DNA from: Lineus longissimus
Lineage: Eukaryota > Nemertea > Pilidiophora > Heteronemertea > Lineidae
DNA: 64,000 nt
Direction of reading: 5' to 3'
Assembly: GCF_910592395.1 (NCBI RefSeq)
Contig: NC_088319.1
Coordinates: 2,170,001 to 2,234,000 of the forward strand
Both the position numbers and the translations under genes were made by a program. Positions 45,501 to 55,035 of the stretch are shown here, in pieces. A model generated the notes under the pieces. The model worked only from the letters and a program-made list of their open reading frames with translations. It did no database searches and had not been told where the DNA came from. How positions within the stretch are numbered: the first letter of the stretch is position 1; each line of letters begins with the position of its first letter.

Positions 45501-46766
45501 CATTTTCCCTTTAAAAGTTGACTTTACGGTACCAAGGTATTTTAGAATAATTCATCAAAAGCGTTCTATCCCCTCCACCCCACAACATCTCTTCTTCAGG
45601 TTGACAACAGTGTCAAAGTGAGTTTAGAAAATGGCGATGAATACTAATAATGCGTTGCACTGATTTTTAAAGAAGTGTTTGTCTCATTGCAGGCTCAGTT
45701 ATATTTCTTCCACGTTGCTCTAGCTAAACTGGCGAACATCCCCGAGAGATCCTTGGACCCCAAGATGTTCCTTGGGTAAGTTGATCTTCTTCTTGATTGG
45801 CATTTTTGAAGTTAATCTTGTTTTCGTTTCGCCCAATTATTATACTTCTTTGTTGTTCATTCCGCCAGTTTCGTGTAGGTAGAGTTTCAACAGTCGATGC
45901 TAACCCTTAGTCCCTTTGGTTAAGAGTTCATCAATACCGGTACCATGAATATCCTGCTGAAGATCTAATATTTACACAGGCAAAAGTGTCCATGCATGGA
46001 TCACTGATGGGCCCATGGATGGGTCTGTGATGATAACACAAACCACATTTTACACATGGATCCCATCATAGATTCTATGACGGCTCATGGTAGATCCACT
46101 GATGGCCCATGGACGATCCATTGATGAGAGTTCCATCATAGGCCCAAAGACGGCGGGTCCCATAAAAATGAACGTAAATTGCAAAGTACCAACCCATTTG
46201 AGTAAAAGTCTAAATAGAATAGTTTACCACTATACTTTATGGACGATGAATTTTGAAGAACTCCCTGAAATCGCGTTTTACTAAGTATGAAAGCAGATTT
46301 ACGAGTTTGGCGCATGACCCAACCTGATAACACCACAGACCTTCGTACAACGTAGCGTCGATCGTTAGGGTATAGCGAAACCTTCCTAATGTCGAATTAC
46401 AAGAGAACATGACTACCCGTCAGAACCCTGTTGATCTGAAAATTGGGCCCGGTTGTTAGAAAGCATGTTAGATTATAACATCATATTGACATGCTCATGT
46501 ACATCAATGCACATGTATCAACATGTCAGCATGGTGTGATGAGCGAACATCCGTTCTAACAACCGGAACCTGAATGGTCGTTTCAAGTCTCTGGAAATGT
46601 TTTTTGTAGAATATTTGGGTTTACCTATTACATGGTACGTTTTCCTGTTTACAGCATGAGTATTGCCCGCCTCAAGTGCTACTGGAGGGATCGTGCCAGG
46701 ATGTTTGAGCTATTGGAGAAACTGAAGAACAAATGGTGTAAGAATATCAAGACGGACGAGAAGTGA
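39559..46766 (+). CDS. Choline/ethanolamine kinase family protein, copy A
   Basis: Intact, 8 exons, 383 aa: 39559-39678, 39987-40258, 41089-41247, 41401-41558, 42258-42344, 42775-42935, 45693-45775, 46655-46766 (TGA). GT-AG borders and phases all join. The start MSAQVLNLNITV was chosen because no family sequence precedes it, although the frame stays open upstream to 39442. Exon 2 holds the N-lobe (QQGFINHMVLCK, like GGITN-KL of ethanolamine kinases; PPLYATFTNGLVSGFAKG). Exon 4 has the Brenner motif FCHNDCNPTNIIYDEEN and exon 5 the kinase motif VTFVDFEMCGLGEPLADLGNFL, so the catalytic HND and metal-binding D-E pattern are present. Exons 7-8 give QLYFFHVALAKL...RLKCYWRDRARMFELL. The family phosphorylates ethanolamine or choline in the cytosol (CDP pathway of phospholipid synthesis). 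The sequence is diverged, so the substrate is uncertain. Confidence 0.88.
40610..40622. repeat. Poly-G tract in intron 2 of kinase copy A
   Basis: A run of 13 G; the homologous intron of copy B has a longer run at about 49861-49876. Confidence 0.85.
43020..43415 (-). repeat. Dispersed repeat shared with 54650-55035 (inverted)
   Basis: The minus strand here matches the plus strand of 54650-55035 over about 380 bp, from AGAGCTTATTAAAATGT to the ACAATGTACA end. Aligned open frames in the two copies share 'ELILNL.LILN.QSQA.TEICFL', but with frame breaks and no recognised domain, so coding is doubtful. Confidence 0.8.
43431..44330 (+). repeat. Dispersed GACGCAAGG repeat, copy 2
   Basis: Matches 29199-29870 but has about 150 bp extra around 43950-44100 and a partly duplicated hairpin arm (TTTGAGAGAGACTGGCATCA) at 44130-44165. 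Confidence 0.75.
44878..45083. repeat. Inverted repeat with duplicated loop segment
   Basis: The left arm (AATTGAACCCGAGGCGGAGG to GGTGGAGCTAAAAT, 44878-44942) is matched inverted at 45022-45083. Part of the right arm (TTTAGCTCCACCCTCGAGTG) is duplicated at 44983-45008. Confidence 0.8.
45970..46210. mobile_element. CCATCATAG-family element, simple form
   Basis: Words TGTCCATGCATGGATCACTG, CCCATCATAGATTCTATGAC and TTCCATCATAGGCCC, then CCATTTGAGTAAAAG. It corresponds to the element at 13670-14465 but without the expanded 38-bp array. In the last intron of kinase copy A. Confidence 0.55.
46443..46570. mobile_element. MITE of the 3043-3163 family
   Basis: GGGCCCGGTTGTTAGAAAGC at the left, CGTTCTAACAACCGG at the right, CATG-rich interior; 128 bp. 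Confidence 0.65.
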
Positions 46767-46786
46767 AAAACGCAAAAATATACGGC

Positions 46787-46900
46787 AGACTGTCCACTAT
46801 GGTTACCTCTCGTGTACCTGTGTGACTGTCCGCTATGGTTACACCATACACATAGCGGACAGTAATGACTGTGTCCACATGTAACCATAGCGGACAGTAT
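46787..46900. repeat. Four-fold hairpin of ACTGTCCGCTATGG just past the kinase A stop
   Basis: GACTGTCCACTATGGTTA and GACTGTCCGCTATGGTTACA are followed by inverted CATAGCGGACAGT and TGTAACCATAGCGGACAGT. It begins 20 bp after the stop codon, so it is probably in the 3' UTR. It is absent from copy B. Confidence 0.8.
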
Positions 46901-47567
46901 GCCAGCTATAACCGCATTTTAGGTCACATTATCAAACACTTAGAGCCAAGTGCTTGATGTACATGCTACACAACACAGCACGTGCAATGACAATCATTAC
47001 TTGGGCAGATATGGTAGAAAAGCGCAATTTTTACCCTTAATTAGGCGTAGGGCTACACAAACACTAATTTCACTGCGTATTTAGGACAGCTTCATAAATA
47101 TGAACCTATTAACAGTTATGTTTTAGCTATCATCTAGAAATACCAACCAGGAAATCCACGTCAAGTGCAAAAGAACAGGAAATATTCGAGGTTGGATCTG
47201 CCTGTGCTTTTAATTCATTTGCTGTCGTCTGCTTCGGTAACTACAGCGGACAGTGATTTGCTGACACAGAAACTGACTGAAACCGTCGGCCAACCAGAAA
47301 AACGCAAGCCACGGAACGGGCGGTGACAGATTGGAAGAGCGTCAGACTTGTCATCGGAAGGTCGTGTGGGTTCGAGGCTCGATCAGTGCCTGATCTCCAA
47401 ATACTCAGCCAACATTAAAGTTCTGCTGACCCACAATATGCCCCTAGATGAACTTCTAAATAAGTTTGACCTTGGTATAGATTTATCACAACTCAATTAC
47501 ATGCAAAGTCGAAATCACATAAAGGCCTATGTAGTTCGATTTAATGTGCACAGTCATTTGCCAACAT

Positions 47568-47803
47568 TTAGCGGAGCACACCATTCGTAATTACTGGTGG
47601 GTCAGGAAATGCAGTTAATACACAGAATGCTTTTGTGCATTTATTATGCATACAAATTAGCTGTAACCTGGTGTTTATAGAATTTATATACCTGCCTACA
47701 CAAACCCTTGTTAAAATTCATATTCAGTAGGCATTAACACAATTTGAAACTGAAAGTTTGATTAAAATAAATTTCAAATTTTAACGAATGGCATCGGCCT
47801 TAA
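47568..47803. mobile_element. MITE related to the 6.5-10.1 kb transposon (copy B)
   Basis: GGAGCACACCATTCGTAATT at the left matches the transposon left end (GGTGTACACCGTTCGTTATT). The match continues through AATTACTGGTGGGTCAG and TAATACACAGAATGC to TTATTATGCATACAAATTAG. The right end TTTTAACGAATGGCATCGGCC is followed by TTAA. Confidence 0.82.
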
Positions 47804-48832
47804 GTTCTAATTCATCGTCGATGTGTCCTATTCTCGGGATCGGATTTTGATGAGGTGTACATCGAAGCAAAATCTTTTTTTCGTCATCGTCATCATCATC
47901 GCCATCGCCATCGTCATCGTCATCGTCATCGTCATCATGTCATAGTCATCGTCATTACCAGCGTCGTATTCTTATTGAATATTCAGCGGATAACTAGTAT
48001 GCGTGTGTTCACATGTGTGGGATCTTTAAAGGGACAACTTGGGCGTGTGATTTACCTGGCCAGTAGAATAATGTGCCAACTGGCCGCCATGCACCGCCAC
48101 TTGTAGTATCACACTGATGCCGTTCTCTGATAACGATTTTCACCAGTGTTGGAGGGCAGTTTGGGGGTCTGGCTTGCGAATTTCAGGCAGGCCTAATGTT
48201 ACATCCCGTTCTAGTGCATTGTTTATTTCAGCTCAAAAAGGTTTTCATTAATCTTGTTTGGAGAAGTTGCAGTCCTGCTGGAAGCCGCTTTGTACAAAAA
48301 ACCAACATATCTTATGCCCATGCATAGACACTTAAACATCATAAAGAGACCACGGCTTTTAGTCTCATAATGATAATAATAATAATATTAATAATAATAA
48401 TAATAATAAATACCGGATATTATAGTGCCTTGTACGTGCTAAGCATGCTCCAAGGCACTTTACAATAGCATATTTTATACCTTGCGTTTTCAAGAGTCTT
48501 TAAAACTCACGCCGGTTCATCCAGAAATGCAATCTTGGTTCTCCCCGGAGTCGAACCCGGGCCCTACTGCGTGATGTTCATTCTTGACACGCTGATGAGT
48601 TTTCCCTGAGTTGTGTTGCGATTGATTGATTAGTTTGATATACATTTACTTTGCATGATAAGAGTGATTTGAAGTGCCCTAAATTTTTGCAATTGACTGT
48701 TAATAGGACAAGGCAATGACCTGCATAGGCCTACGCATGACAATTCATGCTAGGCTGGCCTTGTTTCAACGTGAAATTGTATGTTTGCTTGAGAAAATCA
48801 CGGGGGTTGCACTTTCTCAAAGACCATCGACC

Positions 48833-51800
48833 ATGTCTGCTCAGGTTCTCAATCTCAACATCACGGTCGATAAGGAAAACAACCGTGATGGCTTACTGAA
48901 GGTGCTGGCGAAACTGCGACCAGCTTGGAAGGAAGATGACATCAAAATCGAGGTAAGTTATATCGCAGATTGCACCGGTGTGACAGGAAATTTGGTCTCC
49001 TTGATAATTCGAGGGGAAACTTGGGCATGAGCTATCGTGGCTCCAAGGCCACGACCGTGACTTCTCGAAACTTCTCGATATTCAAAAAAATATTGAACTG
49101 TGATAAACAAAGCACTAAAACGGGGTGTGACCATAGATCTGCAGGAAAATTGATTTGTTACCTGAACTGGCCTCTCAAAACATGGATTTAAATTGCATAT
49201 CGAGGGTTCACCTCTAGAGACCCACGAAGTTATTGCTTGGATTGAACGATTGTCTTTTCTCTTTTGAAATCAGCCTCTACAGCAGGGTTTCATCAACCAC
49301 ATGGTACTCTGCAAAGCAAACGAAAACAAAGATGAATGGTTGGTGGCCAGGATATTCGGCATCATCGTGGAGGGCTTCATGCAAAACAGGCAGAAGGAGT
49401 TAGTCCACACAAAGTTGATGGCGGATTTGAAGATTGGGCCTCCCCTCTACGCGACATTCACCAATGGACTTGTTTCTGGATTCGCCAAGGGCAAGAGCTA
49501 TTTCTGGACGGATTTGTCTGCTTTTAGGGATCCCAAGCTCTTGAAGTAAGTATTTGTACCTCAGTCATTGTTTAATTTTGGTCGACAGCCTGATTTCTTA
49601 ACTTACTCATAGCGCCTCTCACTTCTCTCATCTGTTTCTCTGACATTATATAGGTCACGCACCTGTGATAAATTTTTAAGCCGTTATCCCTTTAAAATGG
49701 TAGGCTACTATCTACATGCTCATAACTTTTTCCGAGACGTTGGAACGCTTTCACAGACAAAATACCTCTCCCAGCCTGCCAAAACCATGAAATTTTCATT
49801 GACGTTATGCATGATAATTGCAGAGTTTGGGGGTCTAAGTTAGGGGTGTGTGTGTGTCGAGGGGGGGGGGGGGGGGATTACTTTTTACCGGCGAATCAGC
49901 GTTTTCACCACCTCGGGTCAAATGGAGCCTCAAAACCACATTAGTATTAAAGCCAATTGGACATTTGTACTAAAACGTCATCATTTTCTCCATTTCAAAC
50001 AGATCTAATTCACAATTACCATTCAACTAGTATGGTGAGACCACGCATTAATCTCAAATTGGTGCGTGACCAATAGGCTTCCTCCGGGTCACCGATTTCC
50101 CCCAGCGTGCAAATCGCCCTGAATATTTTAGTTAATATTGCAATAGCCTAAAGACACCCCGATCAAGAGAAGAGTTACATGTTTCAATACAAGCAAGCGT
50201 CAATAATTTCTAGAAGCGTTTCTTGGGTTCTTTTGATCAGTTCTTGATTTACTACTTCGATCCGTGACCCATTTTCACTACGTCACCACATATTATACAT
50301 TTTCAATATTCAGGGCAGTTGCGCGGGCTATGGCCAAGATTCACTGCGAGGCGACAAGGCGGATTGCTGTCGAGGAATACGGGGTGGAAAAGACGAAGAC
50401 CATGATGGATCTCCTCAAAGATTTTATGCACGAGTGGCCCGAGGTGATCGTCGATGAGAAAACAACAAAATGGTAAGGAAGAAGTACCGTTAGGAACTGT
50501 TAATTGTGTGCATGGTTTGAAATAGTTCGAACAACCACCACGTGGGGCGCTCTTTTGGACACCAAAGATATATGAAGTAGAAACGGCGCCTTACAAACTT
50601 ACTTAAATACTTCTGCAGTGTTCTGTAATTGTATAGGTTCAACAGTGAGGTGCCGACCCAAGAAGAGCGGAGAAAGGAACTAGAATCGATGTTTGGTAGT
50701 ATGCAAGCAATGATGGACGGCCGGTATGGAGATAAACTCCCGTTTTGTCACAACGACTGCAACCCGACCAATATCATATATGACGAAGAAAATGGTAAGG
50801 AAGTGTGGTCAACAGGAAATGCCTTTTGAGAAAAAGACAAAACAAATTGAAGCGCTCAGTCTTTCTACTGAGCCACATTTTTGGCATCCTCGAAAATGCA
50901 GAGTCAGTCGTATACTCCTCCTCTCGTAACTCGGTCGCACGGCCCGACACGCGTACGGAGAAGTCGTGTTGTAAGCCCTGTTTGCAAGAGGATGGCGCGG
51001 CCTGGCTCCGGTGAAGTTGTCCGCAGCCGCCCGATAGCATCCGAGTTTGACTTTTACCTTTCAGGAACCGCGTGTAGAGGCTCTAATCACCGATTAGCGG
51101 TCGTAAGATCCCTAGTTCGAACCCCACTGTACCCAGGTCTTTTATTGGGTACAGTCGATGATGTTCAACAGCTCTTGTACCAAAATCGTTTTCTGGTTTC
51201 TTGTTAAAATGTCCCGTAAACTCATGGTGGTGTTCGCAAATTTGAATGACCAGTCTGGAATATATTGTAAAATGACTGGCAGTGGATGTGTATTTCTCTC
51301 AAAATGATTCGTTCAAGACGTACCGTACTCACATTTGATTTCTTTCAGACCGCGTGACCTTCGTCGATTTCGAGATGTGTGGTCTCGCTGAGCCCATGGG
51401 GGATTTAGGCAACTTCCTTATAACGTCTGCCACAGGTGGGTTGAAGAGCCTCATAGCCTAGTGGTTAACACTGCTGGCTACCACGCAATGCAAGGGCCCC
51501 TGTTCGATCCCGGGGAGAACCCAAGATTGTATTTCTGGATGACCTGGTGTGGCTCTCAAGGAACTCAAATTCCAGGCTCTTCACAACACGTACATGTACA
51601 ACGCATGAAATACTCGAGGGTTTGTCGGATGAGACTAAAAGCCGTGGTCCCTTGTACCTGAGTGTCTATGCCAGGGCAAGCAACATATCTCACATTAGGA
51701 GGACAGTAGCCTAGAGTGGACTCAATACCTCCGGCAAAAATCCAAATGCGACTACGAAGCCGGTAATGACTTGTATGACTTGTTGTATTCGACTTGTTAA

Positions 51801-53152
51801 CCGCTCACTGGGCTAAAAAACCTCTGCTGGGTGCATTGTGTTTGATCGAAAACCATTAACCGCTTTTCAAACAACGTGACTATTTTTATGACTTTTTCAA
51901 AAGCTTAAAAACTTTATTTCTAAGAGTGTTAGAGATATATACTCTTTGCCATTTAGCAAAGTCGATTCACTGAAAATAAACATTTCCTCGGCTGTTTCTT
52001 TCAGTAAAAAATCTCTAGCAAAATCTTGTTTCGTCTCACAGAACCTCCAAATAAGGCGTCAGTTTATGTTCAAGTTGCACCGATTGCATCTGATTGAAAG
52101 TTTCAAACTTGTGTACTAATGAATGCGTCACTGGACACACCACCCTCCAAGGCTCTGCGCTGATTGGTTCGTTCGGCCGGTAAGTATAAAATGTTGATCG
52201 GCGAAATATTCTCTTTTAATCTATTTCTCACAGGGTTTGCACCAGATCCACAGGGACTGTACCACAGTCCTGAAGTCTCGCGAGAAGTCGTCTTGACCTA
52301 CTTCAGAGAGATCAATAAACATGACAATATCCATGATGAAGTCACGGAGGAACAAATCCAAGATACTCTTGACATGGTCGAAGTCTTAGCAATAGTAGGT
52401 AACTTATTTCTGGTTTGACACAAAGTTTCAATTTCCTAGCATATAGGCTTAATACCCCTATAACGCGTTTTTCTACTATCTAAGAGCTGAAACAAAATTG
52501 GAAAAGCATCAAACACGTTCAGAAAAATAGTTTACTGATGAACCAGAAGATGAAAAAATATACTGCAGTAAAAAGCCTTTAAGATGTGTTTTTCTTCTTG
52601 CAGGCTATGTTATATTTCTTCCACGTTGCTGCGGTTAAAATGGCGAGCATCCCCGAGAGATCCATGGACCCCAAGATGTTCCTTGGGTAGGCTATGTTAA
52701 ACTTGTTTTCAATTCCCCAATGTTTGTAGTACTTCTTTGTGTTTAGCCCGGCTGTTCGAGTAGGTAGTGTTTCAACACTCGATGTTAGCCCTTTGTCCCT
52801 TGGGTTAAGAGTTAACCACCACTATCTCGGCCTCGTAGAGAGCTAATATGTATATCCGTAGCGTCGTTCGTAAGGGTAGCGAAACCTGCCTAATGTCGAC
52901 TTACAAGAGAACGCGACAGTTTTCTACCCGTCAGAACACTGTCGATCTGAACACCCTGAGCCGTCGTTTCATGTCTTTAGCAATTTTACTTTTGGAATAT
53001 TTGGGTTTACCTATTACATGGTCCGTTTTCCTGTTTACAGCCTGAGCCTTGCCCGCCTCAAGTGCTACTGGAGGGATCGTGCCAGGATGTTTGAGCTTTT
53101 GGAGAAACTGAAGAAGAAATGGTGTAAGAATATCAATACGGACAAGAAGTGA
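48833..53152 (+). CDS. Choline/ethanolamine kinase family protein, copy B
   Basis: Intact, 8 exons of exactly the same lengths as copy A, 383 aa: 48833-48952, 49274-49545, 50314-50472, 50637-50794, 51349-51435, 52234-52394, 52604-52686, 53041-53152 (TGA). Exon 1 codes the same 40 residues as copy A, with one silent change. Exon 3 has 14 replacements in 53 residues. The HND motif (FCHNDCNPTNIIYDEEN) and VTFVDFEMCGLAEPMGDLGNFL are kept, with G/A, L/M and A/G changes next to the metal-binding residues. AATAAA at 53349-53354 is a good poly-A signal, with another near 53523. Both copies look functional; partition of substrate or tissue is possible but not shown. Confidence 0.88.
51443..51797 (+). 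mobile_element. tRNA-derived SINE in intron 5 of kinase copy B only
   Basis: Absent from the same intron of copy A (GTGGGTTAACCTCTCACT). The head has CATAGCCTAGTGGTTAACAC (A box) and CTGTTCGATCCCGGGGAG (B box), followed by a body with TCGGATGAGACTAAAAGCCG. About 355 bp. Confidence 0.78.
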
Positions 53153-53764
53153 AAATGTGAGAGTTGCAACGTAATCTCCAGAGAGCGCAACAAAGACGAG
53201 CGATTTTATTACAGCAACGTGGGTTATTATCGCTACGATGAGTGATAAAATGATGCTTGTCACAGTTTCATTCGTTTGTGCCTCTGTTACATCGCTCGAA
53301 AAATCATCACTTTTTTTAGCAGACGAGTGATGTCTTGTATATAGGAGGAATAAACAGATATATATATATACTAGAGGACGCTCATCCTGAGATTCAGGTT
53401 TTTGATACTCCTACCTCATATACAGAAACCCTGAGAAAAGCAGTAAAATCCATCAGGAATGGTGGCTGTTCCGCTTACTTGACACACCTTGAATAGTTAT
53501 GTTCAGATTTGTGGTATAATACAATAAAGACACAGGTATAAGATTTAAGGAAATCCTAATGTTCTGATTCTTTATACTACATCGATTTTATTCTGTTAAA
53601 CACTCTGTAGATGAATCTTAATGTATTTAGTATGAAATGAATAAACTTGCAGCGGGGGACGTGCAATTTAGCAAAGAACCTTAGAAAATTTAACATTATA
53701 ATAATTAGCCGGATGGTCTAAAAATGGCATCGAATCGTATCGCGTGTTTCAAAGCGCTGTTGGG

Positions 53765-54183
53765 CGCCTTAAGCTTGCAGCACACTGGACGCCAACTTCG
53801 GCGGCAAGGCGCGTCAGACTGAACGCGACTGAACGCCGCTCGACGCCAGAGTTGGCGGCAGTGGATCGCGCTCATAGCACACCTACTCAGAATTGGCGTC
53901 CAGTAGCGTCTTTTCCGCCACTTCCAAGAATCGTGGGGGCTGCCATTTTGATATCATGTGACGTCGAGACGCAAGCTGATTGGCCAAAGCCTCGCCGTTG
54001 ACGCTGGTTGACGCCAACTCTGGCGGCGATCCGTAGCACACCTGGATTCTTCTTGCGTTCACTGGCGTTCAGACGCCGCTACAGGCGTCAAAAATCAAAC
54101 ATGCTAGATATCTGGAGGACTCTTGCGGCAAAAAACGCGCCTTGCCGCCGGAGTTGGCGTCCAGTGTGCTGCAAGCTTTAGGC
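53765..54183. mobile_element. GC-rich inverted-repeat MITE, TTA-flanked
   Basis: The left end AGCTTGCAGCACACTGGACG and the inverse of the right end agree over about 48 bp with one or two differences. TTA precedes the left end and follows the right end. Degenerate GGCGTC / GACGCC words recur inside. The 3-bp TTA duplication fits PIF/Harbinger-type elements (inference). Confidence 0.78.
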
Positions 54184-54649
54184 CCAAGCCAGTAAGTGAC
54201 TACGTGTACATATATCTTTAAACGCTAATTCCTGGGCTCGTGCTTGATAACTCTCCGAGAGTCGGGTTCCACTTGGGTAGTACAAAGATGATAGAAGAAG
54301 GCAAATACCGAGATAACAATAACTGTTATATTCAAAAAGAGACATATTATACAGTCTGGATACTAATTATTGAAGTATTCTTATTCATGGCATTTCAGAA
54401 CAAAGATTCCATTTTTTATTTACAACATTGCAATGCTTCAGATCTGTACAACACATGTATCACACGAGGTTCCCAAGTTGATAACATTCTAACAAACAAT
54501 TTGCCTGAGCACGAACCGAACAGCCATTGGAGACGTGATAGCTAGCAACAGGAAGCTGGTCACCCTGCTCAAAAGCAGTCCAAATGACATGCCCAAGACT
54601 TAGTATAAGGGCAGAGACCTGTATTCATCCGCGACCGGAAGTGTGGCAT

Positions 54650-55035
54650 AGAGCTTATCAAAATGTGAAGTTGTGGTAAATACATGGCTGGGATGGACCA
54701 AAGTGGAATTAATTCTCAATCTGTGGTTGATTCTTAATCTACAGAGTCAGGCCATCACAGAAATATGCTTTTTGATAATATATTTAAGAAAATGTGGTCT
54801 CACTGGTCAGTTTAGAACTTGTACTTTGACAGGGCCATATCAATGCACCAGTGACGTTTTGATGGATATGGTGTACGGAAATCTTTTTTTCTCAGGCAAT
54901 CGGAATTGGAATTTTTTAAAACTTTATTATGCTATTGGCAAAGGGTTCTTCTTGACATGTATAAAATTTTGTGCAGATTGATTGGTCCAAGGTGTACTTT
55001 TTTTACCAAAACATATGCACAACAATGTACATGTA
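54650..55035 (+). repeat. Dispersed repeat shared with 43020-43415
   Basis: Plus-strand copy, starting AGAGCTTATCAAAATGTGAA. It includes a 102-codon open frame (54673-54981) without a recognised domain. Confidence 0.8.

Larger units (their letters stand above)
42936..45692 (+). other. Intron 6 of kinase copy A, enlarged by about 2.5 kb of repeats
   Basis: The same intron in copy B is only 209 bp (52395-52603). The additional DNA in A is composed of a dispersed repeat (43020-43415, minus), the GACGCAAGG repeat (43431-44330) and a hairpin (44878-45083), with about 500 bp of unassigned sequence between. Either insertion in A or deletion in B. Confidence 0.8.
37940..46766 (+). repeat. Segmental duplication, copy A
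   Basis: Matches 47286-53152 in the same order, from CGAAGGCCAACCAGAAC onward through all eight kinase exons. Copy A carries an extra SINE (38148-38373) and an extra about 2.5 kb in intron 6. Homology before 37940 is not seen, which sets the left breakpoint. Confidence 0.88.
47286..53152 (+). repeat. Segmental duplication, copy B
   Basis: Second copy of the 37940-46766 unit. It lacks the SINE at 38148 and the large intron-6 DNA but has its own SINE (51443-51797) and an added (AAT)n microsatellite at 48369-48411. Confidence 0.88.

Noticed and set aside
54673-54981. 102-codon frame, with a related frame at 43391-43131
   Set aside because: The conserved frame follows from repeat homology; the alignment breaks by indels toward the C-terminus and no domain was seen. 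Treated as a non-coding repeat.
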